Of a DNA stretch of 64,000 nucleotides, positions 37,890 to 50,118 are shown piece after piece. Where the stretch lies: the NCBI RefSeq assembly GCF_030445035.2, contig NC_080675.1:67534544-67598543 (forward strand). The letters run 5' to 3'. A program made the position numbers and the translations under genes. The notes under the pieces were generated by a model. It worked only from the letters and a program-made list of their open reading frames with translations. It was not told where the DNA came from and made no database searches. Numbering within the stretch: the stretch's first letter is position 1; each line of letters opens with the position of its first letter. This stretch comes from Dasypus novemcinctus (taxonomy: Eukaryota; Chordata; Mammalia; Cingulata; Dasypodidae).

Positions 37890-38105
37890 GGCATTTCATG
37901 GACTTTAATCATCAGTGAGTTGATTGCATAGATGGCTGGTTACATCTTCAATCAACTGAGGAGATTACCATCAGCAATGAGTGATATCTCATCCAAACAG
38001 CTGAAGGCCCTAAAAGGAAAAGTAATTTCAGTTAAAGTCTCATACTATTTACAGATATCTCCTGTCAGTTCTGTTTCCCTAGAGAACCCTGACTAATACA
38101 CTAGG
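37890..38105 (+). mobile_element. MLT1-like LTR 3' remnant
   Basis: The block 'gagtgatatctcatccaaac' followed by 'agctgaaggccctaaaagg' and the terminal 'gttctgtttccctagagaac' with 'cctgactaatacac' is a typical MaLR-class LTR end. The 5' limit is uncertain, directly abutting the Tigger element. Confidence 0.6.
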
Positions 38106-38869
38106 GTATTAAGAAGACTTACCTTGCTGCAAGAATGTTAGAAAGTGAATTGAACTGCTGGTAGGCTGGAGGTAGGAAATCCCTTTCAGGCACACTTGGG
38201 TTTATTGCCCAGGGGAGGAATAAAGGTACCCTAGGTTAGGGGAGTGGCCACAGTAGTAGAGAGAAGAGGATGGATTCCATACTATGAGGTAAAATCAACT
38301 GGATTTAATAACAGGCTAGGAGAGCCAGGAGAAAAGGGAGTCATGGATGGTACCCTGGCCCCTAAATTGGACAACCCAGTGAATGGAGGTGCCATTCAAT
38401 GAAAATGTAAACACTAGATAGGAGCAGGAGCAAATGAGTCAGATGATCATTAGTTTTCCATGATGTAAAATGCAATAATATTTATACTGGCTTTATATCT
38501 ATAAATTTAAGAGCATTATAGGATTATCTAAAGAACCAAAATGAAGACATTCAGTAAACAACATAACAAAGTGTTTTATTGGCATTCAAAAAATTCATAT
38601 TAATTTCTTAGTTTCATTGTCTTGGTATTTGTAAAAATATACATGTACTTTGGCCAAATATCTATTTTGGAACATACATTTTTTAAAATTTCCAAAGTAT
38701 TTTTTAAATAGTTCTCAGCAATTCGAATTTAAGTATCTATGAAAAGAAGTCTTAGAATTTTTTAAAATACGAAGACTTTTATCAGGGACCTCTAAAAGAA
38801 AAGTCACAGAGGCAGGATAAAATTAAAACATGACATGGATTTTAGGTACATAATACTTCCCTTAGTTCA
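38106..38869. other. Unassigned sequence
   Basis: No gene or confident repeat is seen. The sequence is AT-rich with only short open frames. Confidence 0.4.
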
Positions 38870-39340
38870 TTCAATAACAATTTATAAGCATCTGCTTTGT
38901 TCCAGAAGACATGTAAACCTCCGAGAAATCAGAGGGGATAGAATTCTTCTATCAAATAGCTCAAAGAAAAGAAAAAAAGACACAGATTAAAATAAATATG
39001 ATAGTCATATGCACTGGTGATGTGGGAACATAGAGAAGGGCTACCTCATCCTGCCTGGGGCCAGAGGGAGTTGTGAAGGAGGTTGGAGTCAGACAGGACC
39101 TGCCAAGGAAGGTGGCACTTAAAGGCAAGTAGGGGTTTGAGGGATGATGAGGAGGACAAGAAAAGGTATGCCAGTCAAACAGAAGATCATGTGCAAAAGG
39201 GAGATAAAAATGAAATAACCCTTATTTCAGTGAGAGTGAAGAACAATGAAGGAAATGGGGAAAAAATAGGAAAAGAAGGAATATTACTGAAGATAATTAG
39301 CACATATCATAGAACATCAAAAAATCAACTAATATGGTAA
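38870..39340 (-). repeat. Probable ancient L2, antisense
   Basis: It begins 'cattcaataacaatttataa' and 'gcatctgctttgttccag', like the reverse complement of an L2 3' end. Purine-rich sequence ('gaaggaggttggagtcag') follows. Highly diverged. Confidence 0.4.
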
Positions 39341-39752
39341 ATTGTATGTATAAAAATAATTATGCAAACTTAGGTTTTATCAAAAAATAAAGGAAGACAA
39401 AATTTATGAAATTAAGGGGGAAAAATGACAGGAGAAAGCAAAGATTTCTTTTGAAAAGAAAAATTGACAGCACACTGAACAAGTGGGAATATAGAACTAA
39501 AGAAATACCTGAGCAATAACATATAAAAGGATTAAAGAAAATAGAAACATCCAATAACAATTTTCTCAAAACATAATTTATTTCTACAGATGTTTTATAA
39601 ATGACATTCATAGTTATAACATCTGTGTGTGTTTATCTTTGTTTCAACTTTGATTCTGTCCTTTGTCCTAGAATTTATTTCATATCTCAGCAGAAACTTA
39701 AAAAGGAATGTTTTATGTTCAATCCCATTCATTATAATTCTTTTTCTGTTTG
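39341..39752. other. Unassigned AT-rich sequence
   Basis: No gene or repeat is recognised up to the left target duplication of the LTR element. Confidence 0.4.
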
Positions 39753-39757
39753 GGTTA

Positions 39758-40303
39758 TGTAGCAGTTTGATATTATTGATGAGTCCCAAAAAGAAATATT
39801 GGATTATATTTGTAAACTGATCTTTTCCTCTGGGCATATTAGATTATATTGGATCCAGAGGTTTACTTGATTAGGGAATCAGGTAAACCCCACGTATCAG
39901 TAGGGCATTCAGTCCCCACCCCTTGGTGGGTGGGGACTCACAGATAAAAGACATGGCAAAGGACAGAAGTGGAGGGTTTTTGACATTGGAGGTTTGATGC
40001 TGAAGTCTTAAGCTGGAGCCCCAGGAAGTAAGCAAAAAGAGGAAAGAAAAGCAAGCCCCAGGAAGAGAGAAACCCTGAGCCCAGAGAGAAGCAAGTCCCT
40101 GGAAGAGAGGAACCCAGGAAGCCTGACCCTCACCAATGTCGGCAACCATCTTGCTCCAACATGTGAAAATAGACTTTGGTGAGGGAAGTAACTTATGCAT
40201 TATGGCTTGGTATCTGTGAGCTCCTACCCCAAATAAATATCCATTATAAAAACCAACCAATTTCTGGTATTTTGCATCAGCATCCTTTCAACTGACTAAT
40301 ACA
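39758..40303 (+). repeat. 5' LTR of the MaLR-like element
   Basis: Starts 'tgtagcagtttgatattatt' and ends 'gactaataca'. It has a polyadenylation signal-like 'aataaa' at about 40233 and the marker 'ccaccccttggtgggtgggg', a small GC palindrome, near 39916. Close in sequence to the 3' LTR. Confidence 0.9.
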
Positions 40304-40452
40304 GAATTTGGTACTGAGGAGTGGGGAAGTGCTTTTGCAATTATCAAAATGGTAGAATGCTTTTATAAAAGGGTAAGGGGTATTTTTTGGAGAAATTGTG
40401 AGATGCTTGGAAGAAAAACCTACTGTACTTTGAAGAGACTGTTGATAGCAAT

Positions 40453-40803
40453 ATGGATGCTAAAGAGACTCTTTATGATACCTTAGAAGTAAATGATGAA
40501 ACTATTATTACAAAATGGAGGAAAGGCAATTTGTGTTTTAAAGTTACAGAGAACTTAACAAGATTGACTCCTGGTATCTTATGGAAGGCAGAATTTGAAA
40601 ATGGTAAGCATGAGTGTTTACCTGAAGAAATTTCCATAGTAAATCCAGAGAATGTGTCTTGGCTTCTGCTTCCAGCTTATAGCAAAATGCTAGATGAGGG
40701 GTTTATGCTGAGGACTGAACTATTGGGCACAAAGAAAACGGAAACTGATTCTGGAAATTCTAAGCTCCTGGAAATCAAGATCCCAGATGAAAGTGCCCCA
40801 TGA
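40453..40803 (+). CDS. Unrecognised 116-codon frame in the MaLR-like internal region
   Basis: The open frame begins with 'MDAKETLYDTLEVNDETII' and ends with 'KIPDESAP' before TGA at 40801-40803. It has no zinc knuckle, protease or transmembrane segment that I can recognise. It lies about 150 bp after the primer binding site, where a gag would normally begin, so it may be a remnant of, or a replacement for, gag. A non-functional open frame is equally possible. There is no evidence for expression. Confidence 0.35.
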   Translation: MDAKETLYDTLEVNDETIITKWRKGNLCFKVTENLTRLTPGILWKAEFENGKHECLPEEISIVNPENVSWLLLPAYSKMLDEGFMLRTELLGTKKTETDSGNSKLLEIKIPDESAP

Positions 40804-41064
40804 GAGGACTTAACTAAACTTGGAACTTGTAAAGCAGGACTGAAGATGCAGTTATCTCAGAAAGACTTGTAGAAAGACTTACTATCTGATGGCTTGGACC
40901 CTGCTTCTTGCATGTTAAACTAAAAAGCTTTTTGAGAGAGCTGTATGAACAAAACCACTGTCAGCCTGGGATAAAAGGGACATGGAAAGGAGAGATTGAA
41001 GGGGAAATTACTTCAAGAAGAAAACCATGGAAGCTGAGATCTGGAATTAAGACATCACCTTGTT

Positions 41065-41498
41065 GGGAAGCAGACTTAGCCCAATAGATACGGCGTCTGC
41101 CTACAACATGGGAGGTCCGCAGTTCAAACCCTGGGCCTCCTTGACCTGTGTGGAGCTGACCCATGTGCAGCACTGATGCATGCAAGGAAAGCCCTGCCAC
41201 GCAGGGAGCCCCACACTCAAGGAGTGCACCCCACAGGAGAGCCACCCAGCATGAAAGAAAGTTCAGCCTGCCCAGGAGTGGCAGCCACACACACGGAGAG
41301 CTGACACAGCAAGATGACACAACAAGAGTAGACACAGATTCCTGGTGCTGCTGACAACAATACAAAAATATAAGCAGACAAAGAAGAATACACAGTGAAT
41401 AGACACAGAGAACAGACAATTGGGGTGGGGGGAAGGGGAGAGAAATAAATTAAAAAATAAAATCTAAAAAAAAAAAACTTGTCATTATAAAAAAAAAA
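41065..41498 (+). mobile_element. DAS-type SINE inside the MaLR-like element
   Basis: Head 'gcagacttagcccaataga' and 'agttcaaaccctgggcctcc' are typical. Diverged TSDs 'gacatcaccttgtt' (41051-41064) and 'gatatcatcttgtc' (41499-41512) flank it. The tail is odd: two A-runs are separated by about 15 nt of 'cttgtcattat'. Confidence 0.85.
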
Positions 41499-42360
41499 GA
41501 TATCATCTTGTCCCAAGAGAGGAACCCCAGCCATGTGTACAGAGAGGGTGAGTTTGCCCCAGAAGTTGAGGAGAATGGATGTTCCTGCCCAATGTTCTAG
41601 GACGATTTTGCTGCCTCAGGGTACAGAGAGGGTGGAACACATCCCCCAAGGATTAGAGTGGTTGAGGTCAGCATCCAACAGGTCTAAGAAGGGTGGACCT
41701 GTCCACCGTGGATTAGGGAAGGCCAGGAGGTCAACCTGTTGCTCTGAAAAGGTTGAGCTGCATGCCAAAAGTTAGGGAAGGCCAGATGGTCAACTCATTG
41801 CTCTAAGAGGGTTGAGCCTGTATGCCAAAGGTTAGGGGAAATGTTGTCTTCACATCACTGTACTAGGGGGGTTACCCAAAGATAGGGTAAGGTGGGGCAA
41901 TCACCGCAAACACTCTTGGAAGGAGAGGTCTGGAGCTTGGTCAACACCCAGATCCTTGATGAGGGTAGAACCAAGAAAATGGCCATTGAGCAAGCCTGTG
42001 GAAAGAGTGGGTTCCCATAAGGCCCCAAGGAGAAAAAACCATCATCTTAAGAATGACTCTTAGACTTTGAAAATGAATAGAGGATGCCCTGCAGGTCTAC
42101 TTAATTGTTGAGGACCCATGACTCATGCTTCTCTCCCAATTTCTTCTTATTGTAATGAAAATGTTTATCTTTGGTCGGTCCATTTGTGTATTGCAAACAG
42201 ATAAATTGTTTTGTAAGTTTCAGAGGTCTATAGCAGACAGGACTTTGCCCCAAGACAAACTGTATTTCTTTAAATATATGATTTAGTACTTGCATTGTAA
42301 CTGAATTAAGGTTTTTTTTTTTTAATATTGTAATGTCTTTTTGGAATTCAGAGGGTGGAG

Positions 42361-42935
42361 TGTAGCAGTGTGATATTATTGATGAGTTCCAAAAAGAAAT
42401 ATTGGATTATGTTTGTAAACTGATCTTTTCCTCTGGGCATATTAGATTATATTGGATTCAGAGGTTTACTTGATTAAGTAATTAGGTAAACCTCTTGTGC
42501 TAGTAGGGCATTCAGTCCCCACCCCTTGGTGGGTGGGGAATCACAGATAAAAGACATGACAAAGGACAAAGTTGGAGAGTTTTTGATGTTGGAGTTCTGC
42601 AGTTGGAGTTAGATGCTGAAGCCTTAAGCGGGAGCCCTAGGAAGTAAGCTAGAGCCCTAGGAAGGAGCACAGAGGAAAGAGAAGCAAGCCCCAGGAAGAG
42701 AGGAACCCTGAGCCCAGGAAGAAGCAAGCCCTAGGAAGAGAGGAACCCAGGAAGCCTGAAACCCCCAGATATCAGCAGCCATCTTGCCCCAACACGTGAA
42801 AATAGCCTTTGGTGAGGGAAGTAACTTATGCTTTATGGCCTAGTATATGTAAGCTCCTACCCCAATAAATACCCTTTATAAAAAACAACCAATTTCTGGT
42901 ATTTTGCATCAGCACCCCTTTGGCTGACTAATACA
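42361..42935 (+). repeat. 3' LTR of the MaLR-like element
   Basis: Direct copy of the 5' LTR, starting 'tgtagcagtgtgatattatt' and ending 'gactaataca'. It is longer by about 30 bp because of duplicated 'aagctagagccctaggaag' and 'cagttggagttagatgctg' type insertions near 42600-42670. It has 'aataaa' at about 42865. Confidence 0.9.
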
Positions 42936-42940
42936 GGTTA

Positions 42941-43397
42941 GCTGTGGCAGTAGTGAATTTCAAATGAACTTCAAATGCTTCCTAATTTTTGAAATAATTT
43001 ATTCTCTATTTGTAGATGCAATGTTACAGGATTAATCCACTAGAACTCACCCTTCAGAAAGAATTTTAAAATATAACAAAATCTAAAAATACATTTATTT
43101 GAAAAATAAGAGAAATTCAATAATTTTTTATTCTCCCATCAACCCACTCCCATGAGTCCCCCACAAAGTCTGTTTATCGTCTTATTACACATGTTACTCT
43201 AACCTATATATAATAGTATACATGAAATTACTTAAAAAAGACACCTCTGAGCTGCTGTGGCTAGGAAGTCTAAGAAATAAAATCTGTTTCAGTTTGAAGT
43301 GTATTTAAGAAGCAATACTTTTTTCTCTCTAAAAATAAAAATAACATTTATTGATCACAATACATTTCAGGGTTTTTCTAGGTACGTTCCCCACATG
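42941..43397. other. Unassigned sequence
   Basis: No gene or repeat is recognised between the LTR element and the next SINE. Confidence 0.4.
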
Positions 43398-43815
43398 GGA
43401 AGCGGACTTGGCCCAGTGATTAGGACATCCACCTACCACATGGGAGGTCTGCGGTTCAAACCTCGGGCCTCCTTGACCCGTGTGCAGCTGGCCCATGTGC
43501 TGTGCTGATGTCACAAGGAGTGCCGGCAGTACCATGCTGGGGTGTCCCCCGCAGAGGGGAGCCTCACGCGCAAGGAGTGTGCCCCGTAAGGAGAGCTGCC
43601 CAGCACGAAAGAAAGTGCAGCCTGCCCAAGAATGGCACTGCACACACAGAGAGCTGACATAACAAGATGACGCAACAAAAAGAAACACAGATTCCAGTGC
43701 CGCTGACAACAACAGAAGCGGACAAAGAAGAATATGCAGCCAATAGACATAGAGAACAGACAACTGGGGTGTGGGGGAGGGGAGAGAAATACATAAATTA
43801 AAAAATCTTTTTAAA
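43398..43815 (+). mobile_element. DAS-type SINE
   Basis: Head 'gcggacttggcccagtgat' and 'ggttcaaacctcgggcctcc', GC-rich body, tail 'aaatacataaattaaaaaa'. TSDs were not clear. Its minus strand happens to be open for 191 codons (43329-43904), which is a by-product of the SINE sequence. Confidence 0.9.
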
Positions 43816-43939
43816 AAAGTCATAATAACCCTATAAAGCAGCAACTTAACTGAGTTTAAAATGCCCTTTCCTGAACTACAACACACAAAAAATGTGCACC
43901 ACATGAAAATAGGGTCAGAGCACTACATAGATTGCTGAA

Positions 43940-45040
43940 AGAAGAAATAAACATTCAAAAATACTTGAGAACCTCCTGCATGCAAAACTCTGTTCAATTA
44001 AACAAGACAAGCATTACTTCCTTTATTTGGGACTTGGAAAAAGAGACAATAAATATTAAAAGGTAAATTATTTGGTACATTAGAAGATGATTTTGATATG
44101 AAAAAAAGTAAGGCAGGGTAAAGATCAGAAGTGGGAGTAGAGCAAAGAGCAGGTTACAGTTTTAAGTTAAGGTGATCAGAATAGGCTTCATAAGAAGGTA
44201 ACATTTGTATTAAGACTTAAAAAGAGATGAGGAAATTAGTTCTTCAGATATCTGAGGAAGAGCCAGAGGAAACAGACAATGCCTAGGTCATAGAGTGAGA
44301 AAATGCTTAGGACAGTCAAGGGGCAGCAAAGAGGCATGACTGAGGGGGAACAAAAGAACTGAGGTATAAGAGGTGATGAGAGTGTGTGCAGATAATGCCG
44401 GACTTTGTAGCCATTGAGAAGACCTGGGTATTTAATGAGTGAAAGGGTGGGTTACAAAAGGATTTGAGCAGAGAGGTGACCTGATCTTACATCCTAAAAG
44501 GATCATTCTGGCTGCCCTATTGAAAATGGTCCATAGTGAGGAAAAGATATAATTAAGGAGACCTATTAGGAAACTATTGCAATAATCCAGGCAAGAGATA
44601 GTGGTGCTTCATACTAGTTTGTTATCAGTAGAGGTGGTAAGAAGGAGTTGGATTATAGTTATATTTTGAAGGTAGAATTAACAGGATTTCCTAATAGATT
44701 AGAAGTAGAATGTGAAAGAGAGAAGTAAATGATCACTTCAAGATTTTAGATCTGTGCAACTAGAAGGACAGAATTCCCATCAACCAGAAATAAGGAAAAT
44801 TGCTGACAGAGCATGTTAGAACACCTTTGGAGCAAGGAGAGGGATAGAGAGTTTAGAAGGTCAGTTTTGCATTTATAAACTTTGAGAAGATGTTAATTAG
44901 GCAGTTAGCTGGATATACAAATCTTGAGTTGGGAGAAGTATGGGAAGGAGATGTAAATTTGGGAATTTTCAACATATAAATGAGATTTAAAACCATAATT
45001 AGAGGTTACTCTTCAGTGTGTGGGCATGTAAGTTAGTGTA
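43940..45040 (-). repeat. Ancient L2 LINE, antisense
   Basis: L2 blocks in reverse orientation are readable: 'ggatttgagcagagaggtga' (about 44459), 'aaaggatcattctggctgc' (about 44497), 'actattgcaataatccaggc' (about 44573) and 'atattttgaaggtagaatta' (about 44661). The order agrees with one element. It is old and non-coding. Confidence 0.65.
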
Positions 45041-45679
45041 CAGTTGAGAGAATGAATGAGTGAAGCAAGGAGAGAGGGAGCAGGGAAAAGCAATTCCCAA
45101 GTAAAGCATGCAACCAAAAACATAAAAAGCAAAAGCAACCATTCTTACCAATATGTGAACAAAACATTCAGGATTTTGAGAAAATTTGTGCATTCAGAGA
45201 TGCCAGAAATAAGTAATTTCTGCAAATATTTAAAAGAGTCCTTAAGCAAATTAAGGGGCAACTCCAATTGAGAGGGAGTTAGGAATTAGAATGGAACATG
45301 TGAACAAGTATTTCAGTATTTGGACAAGGCAATTTTTGGAAGAACTCATTCTGGAAGAACAATTGTTCTCTTGGGCATTCCAGAAAAAGGGTGCTTACTG
45401 TTTTCTCAGAGAAGAAGAGCTAGAAATGGATACTAGGATGCTATCTGTAGCACTCATGGTTTTTACAGTTAATGTATGCCTAAATTAACTACAAAGCAAG
45501 TATATTATCACTCATTTGTGTGTTGCAGGGATGGCAGTTCATTCTTCCTCATGTTATCATAGAGCTGCAAATTAAAAATTTCCCATTGAGAAATAATCAT
45601 AAATATACAGGAAAGCACATACATATCAAATAGATCCTTCATAACAAATATAGTCGCAATATTGACATCACTACTCAGA
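45041..45679. other. Unassigned sequence
   Basis: No gene is seen. Open frames at 45056-45271 and 45291-45488 are short, with no recognisable domain. Confidence 0.4.
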
Positions 45680-46905
45680 TACTACTAGTATGCTGGAAAA
45701 CACTTTGGAAATAAATATCAAGAACCTTAAAATGCTCACAAACTTTGATCTAGTAAGTTTATGTCAAAGAATTCATCCAAACAACTAATCCAAAACACAC
45801 ACTCAAAAAGCTTTATACTCAGAGAGGCATATCATTATAGAATGGTTAGGAAATCATGCTGTCGTCATACACTGGGATGTACTGGGTAATATGTTGGATA
45901 GTATTGATTAGACCTGTCAGTATTGGAGGAGAGAAGATATCAAGTATGACTAGAAACAAGTTAAGTCAGTGAATTCAGAGTGCAGTGTACTGATAAGTAC
46001 AGCCCTGTGGAAAATCAGTTGAAAGAGAGAAAAAGACAGTACAGAATTTTAGATTTTTAAAAGCTTAGTTGTAAGGTTTGCCAAGATCTCTGTTAAACTA
46101 CAGTGTAACCCAGTAGGGGCTAAAGTGTCAGCAAAATTGGATTAAGTATGCACCTCTTTCTAATACCCTAACATTAGGCCCTCATCCTTATGCTAACTCT
46201 ATTTTAAATAAAATCCATATGTAAATGAAGTAATTACTAATTAGAAGTGGAGCAATATGTTCTAGTTCTACCTCAGGGTAAGTTCTGGGAAGGCCAATGA
46301 ATTAGTATAGCAAAAGGTCCTAACAACGGAAATGAATTTCAGTTTTATATATCAGGGATTCACAGTGGCTCCTTGGGAATGTCTTCAGTGAAGCAGACCC
46401 ATTGTTTCTATTGCTGCTTTGTTCGTAATCTACACACTTAAGCAAACTGAGATTTGCACATTCATAAAATGTATTCTACCTGTCTGTGTCCTTACCAAAA
46501 AGGGACTTTTAGCCAGAAAAAGGCAAAACTCATTTTCCTGCTAGCTCGGGTAAATTGACTTGGAATTGGATCTACTGCAGCAGCCTGCTGTTTAAATTGT
46601 TCACCCTACTGCTTGCTAATACTCAGAGGGGTTGACTCCACTCAGGAGCCAACAGAATATTGTGCAGCATTTAATGTGCTTAGTAAGAATTTGCAATAAT
46701 GTTTGAAAATGCTTATGCTAATATTAAAGACAGGGTAAGTTATATATTCAATATTACCTCAACAATGTACAAAAATTATGCTTAGTAAAAACCATTAACA
46801 GTTCTCTCTGGGTAGTAGCAAAATAAAGAATTGTTTTCTTACTTTCTATTGGAAAATATTTCTATAAAGAACATGTATTACTTTTATAAATAGAAAATGG
46901 GAAGA
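45680..46905 (+). repeat. Two pieces of an old L1ME/HAL1-like element with a gap between them
   Basis: Piece 1 (about 45680-45890) has 'aagaaccttaaaatgctcac' and 'agaattcatccaaacaac'. Piece 2 (about 46660-46905) has 'cagaatattgtgcagcattt', 'tgaaaatgcttatgctaat' and the terminal 'gaacatgtattacttttata'. Together they follow the order of an old L1/HAL1 3' region. The intervening 45891-46659 is unassigned and may be an insertion. Confidence 0.6.
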
Positions 46906-47967
46906 GTTTCTGGGGCTCAGAGTGGATCATAGGAGGCAAACAATCCCCTTCAACAAGGCTTACTTCTTTGTGAGTATGCATCACTACTATTATTAAAGAT
47001 CGAACTAAATCAATTCTACAACAGAGAAAATAATTAACACATTAGTGAATGGTGCTTCTGCTTATACTTCAATCCCCAAATGCCTAATCAACCTTATTAA
47101 AGTAACTTTTATTAAAATTCAGCAGAAAGGTAATTTGCAAATTTTAATGTTTTTCTTCCTTGATATAAAATTTTCCTGGCCCATATGAACCTGAAACAAG
47201 TTTTCTTCCTCCTAGTCTATCTTTTCTTAATGTGACTCTCCCATTTTGAATAGAATATATGACACCTGTGTTCTCTAAAATTTCATTCAGAAGGTAGAAA
47301 GATGCTGCTACCTGCCCTTTCCTATGTCCCACTGCTACCAAGTCAATAAAAAGCCAAAAGTAGCCACCACTAACCCTAGCAACCAATAAAAAGAGGCAAC
47401 TCTTTTTCTGACAATTTGGGGCTACAAACTTTTGAGATTAATATGTTTCTCAAGAATGAGCTATTGTAGCTCTGCTATTTCTTTCATAAACGAAGAGATG
47501 TTTTATGAAAATAGGGGCTCGATAAACTCAATTCATTTTATTTTTGAGCAGCTAGGGCCTCTGATGCAGCAACCACAGGGCACACTGTGCCAATCTGTCT
47601 CTCCCACATTCTAAATTGGAGAATTAAGCCATGCATCTAATTATCACTTTGCCTGGAGGGTTACGCACTTACTGATTTTCTTTGCAATGCCCTGTAAACC
47701 ACCTAGTTACCATAGGTTCCTGAGACTATCAGGTTTCTTACTTTATATTACTAGGCCCCTGAACTTATCCCAAGAACACTTGTGGCATATAGATCCTGAA
47801 AAAATTTTTTCTGTGCAGTTTGACTGAATAAAAGCAATTTTCTGGGTTAACCATTGCTCCTAGTGCACAAAGCTCAGGTTAATTATGGGCCACTGAATTG
47901 GTAAAGACAAAGGTCCTAAAAGACAAAATGATCAATTGCTGTAAACTCTCTAGCCCTGTATGACATC
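46906..47967. other. Unassigned sequence
   Basis: No convincing gene is seen. An 80-codon minus-strand frame (47144-47386) has no recognisable domain or splice context. Confidence 0.4.
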
Positions 47968-47975
47968 CTCAAAAT

Positions 47976-48250
47976 CAGGGGTTCTTAACCAGGGGTCCAT
48001 GGACAAGTGATCTGTGGAAAGATTTCAGAGGGTCCGTGAGTTTAAATTGAAAAAAAATCAATTTATTATCTTTATTATCTCTGATCTCTAACTGAAATCT
48101 AAAATTTCCTTCACTTAACAAATGTAAGTGATGTACGTGATAATTTACAGTCATACAGTAGTACAGTAAGTGCAATAATTTACAGTAGGGCTTCATGGTC
48201 TTCCCCTGACTGGCAAAGGGGTCCAAGGAACAAAAAGGTTAGAACCTCTG
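47976..48250. mobile_element. Non-autonomous hAT-Charlie-like DNA transposon (MER-type MITE)
   Basis: Terminal inverted repeats 'caggggttcttaacc' (left) and 'ggttagaacctctg' (right) match the hAT-type 'cagaggttcttaacc' end. Perfect 8-bp TSDs 'ctcaaaat' lie at 47968-47975 and 48251-48258, as expected for hAT. At 275 bp it has no transposase. Internal 'gggtccgtgagtttaaattg' resembles known mammalian Charlie-derived MERs. Confidence 0.92.
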
Positions 48251-48258
48251 CTCAAAAT

Positions 48259-49630
48259 AGTCTGAATGTGGAAAACTTTTATAGGATCAAAGATATTATG
48301 CTGAAGTAACACAACTTTGAAGACAAAACAAAATCCTAAGAAACAGAAACTTGTGAACCATCAGTTATGGCCAAAAGTGTAGAGCAAATTTTTAAAATAA
48401 CTAAGCAAGAGATCACTCTTTGATAATCAGTTTTGGGTAGTGGTGGCTTTACACATGTTTCTTTGAAAAATTTACCTCAGACAGCATTTTTCTACAGCTC
48501 CACATATTTCATGCATATCCAATTAACTAATCTTCTGTCTAAGCATCATTAGCTACTTTACACCACTTCAGGAGATAAAATGGAAAACAATGGACCTTTA
48601 GCCTAATCTTCTGATGATTTTAGCATTGAATAAGGACCAGAAAGAAGATATCATTGTCAGCCCACAATACACTGCAGAATGTTACATTATCTCAAAGCTG
48701 CCCTGTCCTCATAGGCCTGGAATCTGAAAACCTTCCTAAGCAATTAAACTTAAAATGTTCTTCTGCTACTCCTTAATGTCTTTCTAATTCTTTGAGACTT
48801 TCCTTTTATCCATCGCTAAGAAACCCTCCCTTAAAGCTCTCCTTATTAGATCACCATCATCATCGATTTAGAGAAAATGAAAGCATCAACTAATTTATAG
48901 GAAAGGTTTTAGACCTTACTTTTCCCCCAAAGAAGCTTTATTAGCCTGTAAATAAAAGAATCTAAATCCTCCACCTAATCATAAAGGATTTTGTATTGGC
49001 ACATTCTAGGATCCTTATTTATCCTACAAATAAAACCATTCATTATGTGCTTTTGTTTCCCAGCATCTCATTAACTCTTCTTACACAAGTACATCTAAAA
49101 TAGTCTCTCTTATATTTTCACTACAATTCAGACTTATCTTTGATAATGGAATTTGAGATCAAAGGAGAGTGTTGAAAATGTAAATGTGGCCTCCAGGGAG
49201 CACCAGAAGAGCAGATATTCTCTCCCTGTGTTCATTGCTACACTGCACTACCCAAGATAAAGTAAACAGCACACATCCTGCCCTCAAAGAGCATATATTA
49301 CCACCTACCTGAGGAGAAAAAAGACAATACAACAGTGATCAATATAGATACCATATAATGAAGCCCCAAGTTGGCATTACAGTGTGTAATGTAATTAAGA
49401 GAACCAGAAAATCAATCGATGAGTACAAGAGGCTATAATGCAGGTTTCAATATAAGAGGTGGACCTCAAGGTGACTAATATGGAAATAGAGTGATTCAAC
49501 ACATAGGGACCCACCTCAGAAGGACAGAGTGTTTGTGAATGGTGAGATTTCTCTGCTCAGAGCCAAGGGTACTGGAGAAAGTCTTTAAGTACCTTAAAAG
49601 AGATAACTATGAAAATAGAAAATGTAATAT
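48259..49630. other. Unassigned sequence
   Basis: No gene is seen. The part 49.2-49.6 kb is purine-rich with weak L2-antisense character ('gaaaagtctttaagtacct'), not strong enough to call. Confidence 0.4.
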
Positions 49631-49631
49631 T

Positions 49632-50118
49632 CCAGTTACTATTGCTGCATAGCAAATTACCCTAAAACTTAGTGGCTAAAGACACCATTTCATGATGTTC
49701 ATGGGTTTGGTAGGTCAGAAATTCAGAAAGAGCAAAGCAGGAATGGCTGCTTCCTGCTCCACGATGACTCAGGTAGAAAGTCTTTAAGGCCAGGAGCTGG
49801 AGTCATCTGAAGACTCATTCACTCACATTCAATTAAACTGGGATGACTTGAAGAATAGGATTGCTAACCAGAACACCAATATGTGACCTCTTCATATGGC
49901 TTTGCTTTCTCAGCTCAGATTTCTTACATGGCATTCAGTGCTCCAAACACAAATGTCTCAGTGAACAAGGCAAAAGCTGCATCACCTATTGACCCAGGCT
50001 TGGAAATCACAGTTTCACTTCTGTCATATTCTATTGGTCAAAGCAGGCAAAAGTCTAAGAGGTAATAGATCCCATCTCTCAGTAAAAGGATGCCAAGGAA
50101 TTTTGAGGCCATATTTTA
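49632..50118. repeat. Mammal-wide MER/LTR-like interspersed repeat
   Basis: Blocks 'ccagttactattgctgcata', 'ccctaaaacttagtggcta', 'gtaggtcagaaattcagaa', 'ctggagtcatctgaagact' and 'ccaaggaattttgaggccat' match a familiar widespread mammalian repeat in consistent order. I cannot fix the family name from memory; an LTR or MER class is likely. Confidence 0.6.

Larger units (their letters stand above)
39758..42935 (+). mobile_element. Two-LTR MaLR-like retrotransposon, non-autonomous
   Basis: Two direct LTRs (39758-40303 and 42361-42935) bracket an internal region of about 2.06 kb including a SINE. Perfect 5-bp TSDs 'ggtta' lie at 39753-39757 and 42936-42940. Right after the left LTR is 'gaatttggtactgaggagtg', the kind of primer binding site (tRNA-Leu class) known from ERVL/MaLR. 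A purine-rich tract ('cagagggtggag') precedes the right LTR. The internal region has no gag, pol or env that I can recognise, so it must have used enzymes from another element. Confidence 0.88.

Noticed and set aside
43329..43904. 191-codon open frame on the minus strand
   Set aside because: It lies over a SINE and its flanks. The antisense of this SINE family is repeatedly open (also at 701-1250, 14851-15243, 17676-18141, 26209-26883), with the same low-complexity peptide each time.
47144..47386. 80-codon minus-strand frame, possibly an exon
   Set aside because: No recognised domain, no convincing splice signals and no neighbouring exon. The length is expected by chance.
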